Positions 1-9,977 of a stretch of DNA of 36,053 nucleotides are shown one piece after another; position 1 is the stretch's first letter; each line of letters starts with the position of its first letter. Both the position numbers and the translations under genes were made by a program. The notes beneath the pieces are model-generated. The model saw only the letters and a list, made by a program, of their open reading frames with translations. It had not been told where the DNA came from and ran no database searches. Source of the stretch: Actinomyces israelii DSM 43320 (lineage in GTDB: Bacteria; Actinomycetota; Actinomycetes; Actinomycetales; Actinomycetaceae); assembly GCF_000711965.1 (NCBI RefSeq), contig NZ_JONS01000033.1:1-36053 (forward strand), written 5' to 3'.

Positions 1-205
1 CAGGTGGCGTGGGAGTCAGCTCCAGGGTCAACTGGTCCGGGGCAATGCGGTGCCGGCCGATCTCCATCAGAGCAGCCAGCTCGGCCTCGGTGTGGGCCGA
101 TCCCAGGTGCTCGATCACCTTGTCCCGGCGCCCTTCCTTGACCGCGATCTGCACCGCCATCGCCCCTGAGGCTGTCTTGACCTTACGCAGAAACGGGCTC
201 ACCAC
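1..205 (-). CDS. IS1634-type (IS4 superfamily) transposase, N-terminal part only
   Basis: Reading the minus strand from GTG at 205 (or the next GTG at 202) gives an uninterrupted 68-codon reading frame that runs off the left edge. It begins VVSPFLRKVKTASGAMAVQI and continues with KVIEHLGSAHTEAELAAL, which I recognise as the N-terminus of the actinobacterial IS1634/IS1549-like DDE transposases (first lines typically 'FLRKVKTASGA..VQI' and 'HLGSAHTEAELA'). The catalytic DDE residues would lie outside the window, so intactness cannot be judged. The enzyme would cut and join the ends of its own insertion sequence. A 14-bp palindrome (GTGTGCCAGCACAC, 227-240) just upstream could belong to the element's terminal inverted repeat. 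Family assignment is from memory of the motif; the partial nature is certain. Confidence 0.8.
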   Translation of the reverse strand, partial: MVSPFLRKVKTASGAMAVQIAVKEGRRDKVIEHLGSAHTEAELAALMEIGRHRIAPDQLTLELTPTPP

Positions 206-483
206 CCCCACCCTACCGGCCCCTTAGTGTGCCAGCACACCCACAACCACCACGGAATACCAACGAAAAACCCACCTCAAAACCCAGACCCCACCAAAGT
301 GTCACGAGTCAGGGGAGAACCGGACGGCAGAAGCGGTCTTGGCCGGATCTCGCGAGACGCCCCCGGGCACCCGGTCAGCAGGACTGGTAGAACGAGAAGG
401 GCACAGACGACGAGATGTCGTCCAGGGCGTGCAGGGTGGTTGGGCGTGCGGGGCGGGGCAACGGCCGACCAGGAGAGGAAGCT
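206..483. other. Intergenic stretch, probable IS end followed by non-coding DNA
   Basis: After the transposase start there is a palindrome GTGTGC-CA-GCACAC at 227-240, a candidate insertion-sequence end. The rest of the stretch up to the family A repeat at 484 carries no gene I can support. A minus-strand frame (277-624) contains a lipobox-like run ending LLTGC, but most of it is translation of the repeat and it lacks a ribosome binding site, so I do not call it. Confidence 0.4.
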
Positions 484-703
484 GCACATGGGAGAGAAGG
501 ACCCTGCCGGTGCCGGCGCCCGTTTTCCGCGTGATTCCGCGATTCTCCGATATCCATCAGGATGAGTCGACGTGCTCCCATGTGCACAGACCCCCCTGCA
601 CGCACATGGGAGCGCATCAATCAATCTCGACGATCCGAGCAGAACCGCGGAATCTCAACGAAAAGCGGCGCCCGCCCCATCGGGCCCCCTTTCTCCCATG
701 TGC
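484..703. repeat. Family A palindromic element, copy 1 (two inverted 102-bp units)
   Basis: Left unit 484-585 and right unit 602-703 are both 102 bp, each starting GCACATGGGAG and ending CTCCCATGTGC, and they face each other across a 16-bp C-rich spacer (586-601). The inverted halves are homologous inside as well: each contains a stretch like TTTTC..TGATTCCGCG at the same place. The element could fold as two adjacent hairpins closed by 11-bp stems or as one long imperfect hairpin. It lies beyond the 3' end of mfd. Short open frames through it are broken by stops in other copies, so it is not coding. Confidence 0.9.
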
Positions 704-739
704 GAACCACCCCTGTTCGACGGGCAGGGCGCCTCGCGA

Positions 740-795
740 ACCGATCTCGAGCCGGAACCGGACCGATCTCGACCCGGAATACGACCGATCTCGGC
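740..795. repeat. Family C 22-bp repeat cluster, copy 1
   Basis: ACCGATCTCG begins at 740, 762 and 784, an exact 22-bp period over three units; the linkers are related (AGCCGGAACCGG, ACCCGGAATACG). The cluster lies about 60 bp downstream of the mfd stop codon. The 26 bases from 747 recur almost unchanged in the cluster upstream of mfd (4747-4772). Confidence 0.85.
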
Positions 796-853
796 GAAGC
801 GGCAATCGCCGCCTCAGTAGCGCCAACCGCTTTGAGCACCGCCCGGCCCGGCC

Positions 854-4642
<3,789 letters not shown>

Positions 4643-4649
4643 GGCGTGC

Positions 4650-4655
4650 AGTTTA
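4650..4655 (-). promoter_or_regulatory. -10 hexamer for leaderless mfd
   Basis: TAAACT on the minus strand ends 7 nt before the GTG start of mfd, which would place transcription initiation at or next to the start codon. No purine-rich ribosome binding site is present. The -35 is not clear. Confidence 0.45.
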
Positions 4656-4719
4656 GTGGTTGGTTTCAGCAGAGGCGCAGGGCCGCGGGGCGGGCCGCGC
4701 GCCCGCCACCCCCCTTCGC

Positions 4720-4773
4720 CGAGATCGGTCCAGCTCCGCGCCGATCTCGAGCCGGAACCGGACCGATCTCGGC
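4720..4773. repeat. Family C repeat cluster, copy 2
   Basis: One inverted unit CGAGATCGGT (4720-4729) followed by two direct units near ACCGATCTCG at 4740 and 4762, again 22 bp apart. It occupies the 145-bp gap between the 3' end of the adhesin gene (4788) and the mfd start, and could fold as a hairpin through the inverted unit. A terminator role for the adhesin gene is possible but there is no U-tract. Confidence 0.85.
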
Positions 4774-4787
4774 GGTGGGGGCGGCGG

Positions 4788-6899
4788 TCAGTCGTCGTCG
4801 TCCTTGGGGCCGCGACGGCGCATCAGCAGCATCACCGCGCCGCCGATCAGTGCCGCGACCATAATGACCAGGGGCACCAGCACCGCGGCGCCGGTGCTCG
4901 CCAGCGACGCCTTCGCCGGAGCCGCCGGCGCCGCCCCCGGGTCCTCGGAGGCCGGGGCGGCCTGCGCGGCCGGGGTCCCGCCTGCCGCGGAGGCGGTGGG
5001 CGCCGGCTCCGTCGGGCCCGTCCTCGGAAGCGTCCCGGCAGGCAGGTAGATGTTGGTGAACGTGAGCGTCGGGGTCGACCCGGTCGTGATCACGACCGTC
5101 CGCTCCTCCGGCACCGACAGGTCGTAGCCGTCGATGGCCGCGATCTCCTCGTCCTCCTTCACGGTGCAGCTCGTGCCCTCCGCGAAGGTCTTGTCAGGGG
5201 CGGCGGCGACATCGTTGCCCTTGACGGTCACGGCTCCGAACTGGTCGTCGGAGCACTCGTAGACGAAGCTGTACTCCTTGCCGGAGACGTCCGCGCCCGA
5301 GGCCTTCTGCTGAACCTGGAAGGTGCCCAGGGGCGTCGCGGATGCGCGATTCGTCAGCGAGACCGAGGTGCTGGTCTGGGAGCCGATGGTCAGGCTCGAG
5401 GTCTCGGCGCCGTCCACGGAGTAGGTCGGCGAGCCCCAGCTGTAGCCGTCGGGAGCCGGCGAGGCGCTGGTGAGGTCCTCGCTGAGGGTGACGACCGTGC
5501 CCTTGGGGAAGGTACCGGGGAAGACGGTCGTCCTGCCGATCTCGCTCCTCATGACGGCCGAGCCGCTCACACCGTCGTCGCTGAGCTCTCCGGGGGCGGT
5601 CCAGCCGGTGTAGGCGCCGGCCGCCTCGGGCAGCTTGTAGCCGACCCTGACGTTGAAGGCGGTGCCGGCGGGGACGGCGTCCATCGCCGAGCCGGTCAGA
5701 GCGTTGACGACCTCGAGGCCGCCGAAGCCGGAGGCCATCCCGACGGTGGTTCTGAAGGGCTGCACGTAGCTGCGCTCGCTGCTGACCTCCTTGCCTGCGC
5801 CGTGGAGGGTGGCCTTGTTGGAGTAGCGGGCGCCCATGACAGCCTTGCCGGTCGGAGAGACGAATGCCGTCCGGTAGGCGATCTCGTAGTCGGTGCCCGG
5901 GGCGAAGGGGCCGGTGGCCCTGATGGTGGCGGCCTGGCCGCGGGTCGTCACGACCAGGTTGAAGCCCCCGGCGTCGCTGCTCGCGCTTGAGGAGCTGGAG
6001 CCGGAGCCGCCGGGGTCCGCGCCGCCGGCGTCAGCCGTGCCCCTGGCGAGGAGCGTGCCCTCGGCGCCGGCCGGGCCGCGCGCGGAAAGGGTCCACTGGG
6101 ACGGGTCGGAGCCGAAGCTCATGCCGTCGCCGAGGGTGTCGTTGAAGGTGATGGTGTCCCGGGTACTGCCGTCTGCAGCGATCGCCGAGTCGCCCTCGGC
6201 CAGCTGCTCCTTGACGTAGTCCGAGCCGAAGTCGAGCCTCCAGGTGACGTCCGTCGAGGAGGAGTCGATGGCGCTGCCCTCCTTGGACAGCTGCCAGGGG
6301 GAGTCGGCGGGGGCCGCGGCCTCCTTGATGCCGCCCTCGCCGGGCAGGCTCACCGCGACGTCGACGCCGTTCGCGGTCATGGTGGTGGTTGCCTCGCCCG
6401 TCTGCTGCGCGGCGAGGAGCAGGGCCTCGCCCCTGCCCCTGAAGTCGGTGAAGCCGGCGCTGCGGAGCTCGTCGGCCTTGCCGTTGAAGGTGCAGGTGAT
6501 GGTCTTCTCGGTCAGGTCGCAGGTGCCGACCTCCTCGACCCTGTTGTCGCGGGCCACGGACATGGGGGCGGAGAACCCGGCCTCCAGGTTGGTGAAGTGG
6601 GGCCCGAGGTCGATCGTGGTCGTGCCGCCGGCGCGAGCCCGGCTGCCGGCGTCCCAGGAGTAGGTGAGCTTAGCGACGTCCTGAACCGCCAGGCCCCCGG
6701 CGGAGTCCTCGCCAGTGCGGCTGGACTTGACCAGGGCGACGTCGGAGATCGCGGGGGCCTGGCCGTCGTCGGCCCCGGCCGCCGTGCCGGAGGGCACCGC
6801 CGCCAGGACCAGGGCGATCAGCCCGAGGCCGGCGGTGAGGACGGTGACGAGAGGACGCCAGTGGGGCGGCGCCTCCACGCGTTGGGCAACAGAATGCAT
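4788..6899 (-). CDS. Sortase-anchored surface adhesin, MSCRAMM/pilin-like
   Basis: A 703-residue secreted wall protein. I choose ATG 6899 (MHSVAQRVEAPPHW), 13 nt after AGAAGG, rather than the longer open frame, because it is followed directly by a signal peptide (hydrophobic about residues 15-40, then TAAGADD). Residues about 45-520 look like the beta-sandwich modules of collagen/fibrinogen-binding adhesins (phrases such as DTITFNDTLGDGMSF). About 520-620 resembles DUF5979, with a cysteine pair. A Pro/Ala linker follows. The C-terminus is a sorting signal: LASTG (666-670), a 23-residue membrane span and RRRGPKDDDD. LAxTG is the class E sortase motif in high-GC Gram-positives. An extra LPRTG sits at 624-628. 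No sortase or pilin partner lies nearby. The ligand is unknown. Confidence 0.85.
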   Translation of the reverse strand: MHSVAQRVEAPPHWRPLVTVLTAGLGLIALVLAAVPSGTAAGADDGQAPAISDVALVKSSRTGEDSAGGLAVQDVAKLTYSWDAGSRARAGGTTTIDLGPHFTNLEAGFSAPMSVARDNRVEEVGTCDLTEKTITCTFNGKADELRSAGFTDFRGRGEALLLAAQQTGEATTTMTANGVDVAVSLPGEGGIKEAAAPADSPWQLSKEGSAIDSSSTDVTWRLDFGSDYVKEQLAEGDSAIAADGSTRDTITFNDTLGDGMSFGSDPSQWTLSARGPAGAEGTLLARGTADAGGADPGGSGSSSSSASSDAGGFNLVVTTRGQAATIRATGPFAPGTDYEIAYRTAFVSPTGKAVMGARYSNKATLHGAGKEVSSERSYVQPFRTTVGMASGFGGLEVVNALTGSAMDAVPAGTAFNVRVGYKLPEAAGAYTGWTAPGELSDDGVSGSAVMRSEIGRTTVFPGTFPKGTVVTLSEDLTSASPAPDGYSWGSPTYSVDGAETSSLTIGSQTSTSVSLTNRASATPLGTFQVQQKASGADVSGKEYSFVYECSDDQFGAVTVKGNDVAAAPDKTFAEGTSCTVKEDEEIAAIDGYDLSVPEERTVVITTGSTPTLTFTNIYLPAGTLPRTGPTEPAPTASAAGGTPAAQAAPASEDPGAAPAAPAKASLASTGAAVLVPLVIMVAALIGGAVMLLMRRRGPKDDDD

Positions 6900-6966
6900 G
6901 GGGGTGCCCTTCTGCTTGTAAGGGATACGGACGTGGGGTGCTTCCACGCTACCGCCATGCGTAATT

Positions 6967-6999
6967 GAACTGCAATGCGGTGTAACCGAATTGCAATGC
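6967..6999 (-). promoter_or_regulatory. Direct-repeat operator candidate upstream of the adhesin gene
   Basis: On the plus strand GAACTGCAATGC (6967-6978) and GAATTGCAATGC (6988-6999) are 11/12 identical and exactly 21 bp apart, two helical turns. They lie 68-100 bp upstream of the adhesin start in a locally AT-richer stretch. This spacing is typical of paired binding sites for a dimeric activator such as a response regulator; the regulator is unknown. Confidence 0.5.
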
Positions 7000-7061
7000 A
7001 TCTCGGCGATCGGTCCCGGGGGCGCCCCTGTGCTGTGTGCCAAGCGGCGGCGGGTGGCTGG

Positions 7062-7362
7062 TCTGCCGGCTGTGGGTCGTGGAGGGCGCTGTGGCGGGTC
7101 ATGGCGTGCGGGATGGGGACGCGGCGGTGGGCCAGGGCAAGGGCCCGAGTGTTTGCCTGGTCTGGTCCGCGCTGGTAGTAGGCGCGGCTGACGGGGTCGG
7201 GTCTGAGGGAGGTGAGGGCGGAGCCGAGCATGGCTCTCTTGAGCCACTTGCTGCCGGCGTGGGAGACGCCTCTCGCCCCTGATCGATGAGCCTGAGCGGC
7301 GGGTGACGGGCGCCAGGCCGGGTGTGGGCGGCCGCCGAGCGAGCAGACGGCGGGCGCGCTGA
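7062..7362 (-). pseudogene. Remnant of an IS110-family transposase C-terminus, frameshifted
   Basis: Two minus-strand frames together spell the end of an IS110/IS116 transposase (Transposase_20 region). The first frame (about 7270-7362) reads GLAPVTRRSGSSIRGER, the typical 'AGLAP..RRSG..RGE' signature. The second (about 7062-7270) reads SHAGSKWLKRAMLGSALTSL then DPVSRAYYQRG, the typical 'GNKRLKRALFLSAF...DP.SRAYY.RK' block. No single frame joins them, so a frameshift separates them, and the N-terminal RuvC-like catalytic part is absent. The remnant stops within about 10 bp of family B copy 1. IS110 enzymes are DEDD recombinases; this one cannot be active. Confidence 0.8.
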
Positions 7363-7370
7363 CCCATCCC

Positions 7371-7441
7371 GTCGAGATAGACATTTTCGTACGAGGTCGG
7401 CGGTGGCACCGTCTATCTCGTACGAAAATGTCTATCTCGAC
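7371..7441. repeat. Family B 71-bp hairpin, copy 1
   Basis: Outer arms of 25 bp (GTCGAGATAGACATTTTCGT then ACGAG) are perfectly complementary, with an inner CGGTG/CACCG stem and one internal loop. It lies 47 bp downstream of the prs stop codon and is far more AT-rich than its surroundings. It could act as a bidirectional terminator or mRNA 3' stabiliser. Confidence 0.9.
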
Positions 7442-7488
7442 GCAGGAGGCTCGCAGGCGCAGCAGGCGGCCACCGGGCGGGCCTCCGG

Positions 7489-8472
7489 TCAGACTCCCTC
7501 GGAGTCGAACAGGCGGGTCACCGAGCCGTCGTCGAAGACCGCCTTGATGGCGCGGGCCAGCAGCGGCGCGATCGGCAGCACGGTCAGGCGCTCGAAGCGC
7601 TTGGACTCGGGGATCGGCAGGGTGTCGGTGACGACGATCTCGCGGGCCCCACAGGTGGACAGCCGGTCCACGGCCGGGCCGGAGAGCACGCCGTGCGTGG
7701 CGGCCACGATGACGTCCTTCGCGCCCGCGTCCAGCACCACCTGGACGGCCTTGGCGATCGTGCCGCCGGTGTCGATCATGTCGTCCACCAGCACGCAGGA
7801 GCGTCCCTCGACGGCGCCGACGACGCGGTTGGCCACCGACTCGTTGGGCCGGGTGATGTCGCGCGTCTTGTGGACGAAGGCCAGCGGCGTGCCGCCCAGG
7901 GCGTTGGCCCAGCGCTCGGCGACACGAATACGGCCGGCGTCCGGGGAGACGACGGCCGCGTTGGAGGTGTCGATGCGACGTCGGATGTAGTCCACCAGCA
8001 CCGGCTGGGCCCACAGGTGATCCCAGGGCCCGTCGAAGAAGCCCTGCTCCTGGGAGGAGTGCAGGTCGATGCTCATAATGCGGTTCGCGCCCGCCGTCTT
8101 GTACAGGTCCGCGACGAGCCGGGCGGAGATGGGCTCGCGCCCCAGGTGCTTCTTGTCCTGGCGGGCGTAGGGGTAGAAGGGCGCGACCACGGTGATGCGC
8201 TTGGCGGAGGCCCGCTTGAGGGCGTCGACCATGATGAACTGCTCCATGAGCCAGTCGTTGACGCGGTCGCCGTGGGACTGCACGACGAAGACGTCGCAGC
8301 CGCGCACCGACTCGTTGAAGCGCACGTAGGTCTCCCCGTTGGAGAAGTCGTAGGCGGTCGAGGAGAGCACCTGCGTGCCGAGCTCCCTGGCGACGTCCTT
8401 GGCGAGCTGGGGATGGGCCCGGCCCGAGACAATGACCAGTCGCTTCTCACCACTGGTGATAATGCCCGTCAT
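7489..8472 (-). CDS. prs: Ribose-phosphate pyrophosphokinase (PRPP synthetase)
   Basis: Makes PRPP from ribose 5-phosphate and ATP for purine, pyrimidine, histidine, tryptophan and NAD synthesis. The 327-residue length is normal for class I PRPP synthetases. Visible features: N-terminal LVIVSGRAHPQLA; flexible-loop region FYPYARQDKKHLGREPISA; ribose-5-phosphate/ATP region SIDLHSSQEQGFFD; and the PRPP-binding loop VLVDDMIDTGGT near residue 230. ATG 8472 has a GAGAGG ribosome binding site about 9 nt upstream. It follows glmU on the same strand by 83 bp, the classic actinobacterial glmU-prs pair that links UDP-GlcNAc and nucleotide supply. Nothing unusual in the sequence. Confidence 0.98.
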   Translation of the reverse strand: MTGIITSGEKRLVIVSGRAHPQLAKDVARELGTQVLSSTAYDFSNGETYVRFNESVRGCDVFVVQSHGDRVNDWLMEQFIMVDALKRASAKRITVVAPFYPYARQDKKHLGREPISARLVADLYKTAGANRIMSIDLHSSQEQGFFDGPWDHLWAQPVLVDYIRRRIDTSNAAVVSPDAGRIRVAERWANALGGTPLAFVHKTRDITRPNESVANRVVGAVEGRSCVLVDDMIDTGGTIAKAVQVVLDAGAKDVIVAATHGVLSGPAVDRLSTCGAREIVVTDTLPIPESKRFERLTVLPIAPLLARAIKAVFDDGSVTRLFDSEGV

Positions 8473-8524
8473 GACGTGGTTCCTCTCTGACGGCCGGTAG
8501 GGCCCTCGATGGTGGGTGCGGTGG

Positions 8525-8602
8525 TCTCAGTGCTTGTCGGCGCCCGTCTCAGTGCCTATCTCGGTGCCTGTCCGTGCCCGTCTTGGTGCTCGTCCCGGTG
8601 CC
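8525..8602. repeat. Degenerate 10-12 bp tandem repeat spanning the glmU stop codon
   Basis: Seven imperfect units on the plus strand, e.g. TCTCAGTGCTTG, TCTCAGTGCCTA, TCTCGGTGCCTG, TCTTGGTGCTCG, TCCCGGTGCC, with 10-bp variants between them. The glmU reading frame runs into this array and ends in it at 8556, giving a charged low-complexity tail (HRDEHQDGHGQ). Confidence 0.8.
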
Positions 8603-9599
8603 GCGTGGGAGTATCGCCGTCGAGCTGGCTGAAGGGCGCGACGACCGCGCCCGCGGGGATCTCGACGTCGGTCAGGATGGCGTAGGCGCCCACGCGGGCG
8701 CCCTCGCCGATGCGGGTCGCGCCGCGCAGGAGGACGCCGGGCTCCAGGATCACGTCCCGGGCGAGCTCGACGGACACGTCCACCCAGGTGCCGCCCGGAT
8801 CGACCACGCCGACCCCGGCCTCCATCCAGCGCGCCAGCGTGCGGCGGTTGAGCTCCGCGCCGAGCTCGGCGAGCTGGGAGCGGTCGTTGCAGCCCTCCAC
8901 GAGCCAGTGGTCGGCCGCCACCAGGGCGGAGACGGACAGGCCCGCGGCACGGGCGCGCGCGACGACGTCGGTGAGATAGACCTCGCCCTGGTCGTTGTCC
9001 GTGCCCAGGGTGGTCAGGGCCCGGCGCAGGTGGGCGGCGTCGAAGACGTAGACGCCGGCGTTGATCTCCGTGATGGCGCGCTGCTCGGGGCTCGCGTCGC
9101 GCTGCTCGACAATGGCCGACACGGGGCTGTCGGGGCCGTCGGCCTCGCGCACGACGCGCCCGTATCCGGTGGGGTCCTCCAGGACTGTCGTCAGCAGGGT
9201 GACGGCGTCGCCGCGCCTGGCGTGCTGGGCGAGCAGGTCCGCCAGGGTGGCGGTGTCCAGCAGCGGCACGTCCCCGCTGGTCACCACGACCGGGCCGGTG
9301 AGGTCGGCCGGCAGCGACGCCAGGCCGCAGGCGACGGCGCGGCCCGTGCCCGGGACCTCGTCCTGGTCGGCGGCCACGGCGTCCGGGGCGACCTCGGCCA
9401 GGTGGGCGACGACGGCGTCGCGCTCGTGTCGCACGACGACCACGAGGTGGTCGGGGTGCAGGCCGCGGGCCGCGGTGACGGCGTGATCAAGGAGGCTGCG
9501 CCCGCCGATGGCGTGCAGCACCTTGGGTGTGGCCGAGCGCATGCGGGTGCCCTTGCCTGCGGCCATGACAATGACGGCGGCGGGTGCGGTGGAAGCCAC
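8556..9599 (-). CDS. glmU: GlmU-like UDP-GlcNAc pyrophosphorylase with truncated acetyltransferase domain
   Basis: N-acetylglucosamine-1-phosphate uridyltransferase, which makes UDP-GlcNAc for peptidoglycan. I choose GTG 9599 (VASTAPAAVIVMAAGKGTRM) because GAGGACCT precedes it and the nucleotide-binding motif AAGKGTRM follows at once; the longer frame starts at 9728. The uridyltransferase half looks complete (PKVLHAIGG; DEVPGTGRA; SGDVPLL; EINAGVYVFD; NDRSQLAELGAELNRR). Bifunctional GlmU proteins are about 450-480 residues; this one has 347. The left-handed beta-helix begins (VILEPGVLLRGATRIGEGA) but stops after a few turns, before the acetyltransferase active site, and ends in a tail encoded by a tandem repeat. 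Acetylation of GlcN-1-P must be done by another protein, or the step must be bypassed. Confidence 0.9.
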   Translation of the reverse strand: MASTAPAAVIVMAAGKGTRMRSATPKVLHAIGGRSLLDHAVTAARGLHPDHLVVVVRHERDAVVAHLAEVAPDAVAADQDEVPGTGRAVACGLASLPADLTGPVVVTSGDVPLLDTATLADLLAQHARRGDAVTLLTTVLEDPTGYGRVVREADGPDSPVSAIVEQRDASPEQRAITEINAGVYVFDAAHLRRALTTLGTDNDQGEVYLTDVVARARAAGLSVSALVAADHWLVEGCNDRSQLAELGAELNRRTLARWMEAGVGVVDPGGTWVDVSVELARDVILEPGVLLRGATRIGEGARVGAYAILTDVEIPAGAVVAPFSQLDGDTPTRHRDEHQDGHGQAPR

Positions 9600-9746
9600 A
9601 GGTCCTCTTCTCGCTGGTGATTGCCGAGTGCACCCGACACAGGACGACGAGCGCGCCTTCATTCTACGTCGCCCGCGGCACGAGCCGACACAGCGTGTCG
9701 TCATGACGCGGCCGCGGTACTGCATCATTGCATCGGATCGGCGCGG

Positions 9747-9818
9747 CTCCGCCCCCAGGGTTCGAACCCGGGCCTCAAGGCTCCAAAGGCCTGCGTGCTA
9801 CCACTACACCAGGGCGGA
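9747..9818 (-). tRNA. tRNA-Gln (anticodon TTG)
   Basis: A 72-nt cloverleaf on the minus strand. Acceptor TCCGCCC pairs with GGGCGGA, discriminator G; D arm GTGT-AGTGGTA-GCAC; anticodon arm CAGGC-CTTTGGA-GCCTT with anticodon TTG; variable loop GAGGC; T arm CCGGG-TTCGAAC-CCTGG. The outermost anticodon-stem pair (27-43) is a C-T mismatch and position 37 is G. CCA is not fully encoded. tRNA-Gln next to glmU-prs is a common actinobacterial arrangement, which supports the strand and identity. Confidence 0.9.
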
Positions 9819-9977
9819 CCGCCGCGGTCGGGCGCACCGGTCCCGCGGCCGGGCGCCAGTGTCTCACGGCTGCGTCCCCGCGAGAACCCGACGACGCTCA
9901 CGCGGCGCCGCAGGGAGGGGCCCGCAAGGCCCCGGCCGCGGTGACGGTACTGGTCCTTCTCGTGCAGGATTGGGCGC

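Noticed and set aside
484..565. Small protein starting MGEKDPAGAGARFP in family A
   Set aside because: Similar frames in other units are interrupted by early stops, and conservation is strongest in the terminal repeats rather than at codon positions.
277..624. Minus-strand frame with a lipoprotein-like LLTGC segment
   Set aside because: Half of it is translation of family A copy 1, it has no ribosome binding site, and no folded domain follows the lipobox; at best a broken fragment.
740..795. CRISPR-like array (22-bp spaced repeats)
   Set aside because: The units are 10 bp with similar linkers, only two or three per cluster, partly inverted, and no cas genes are present.
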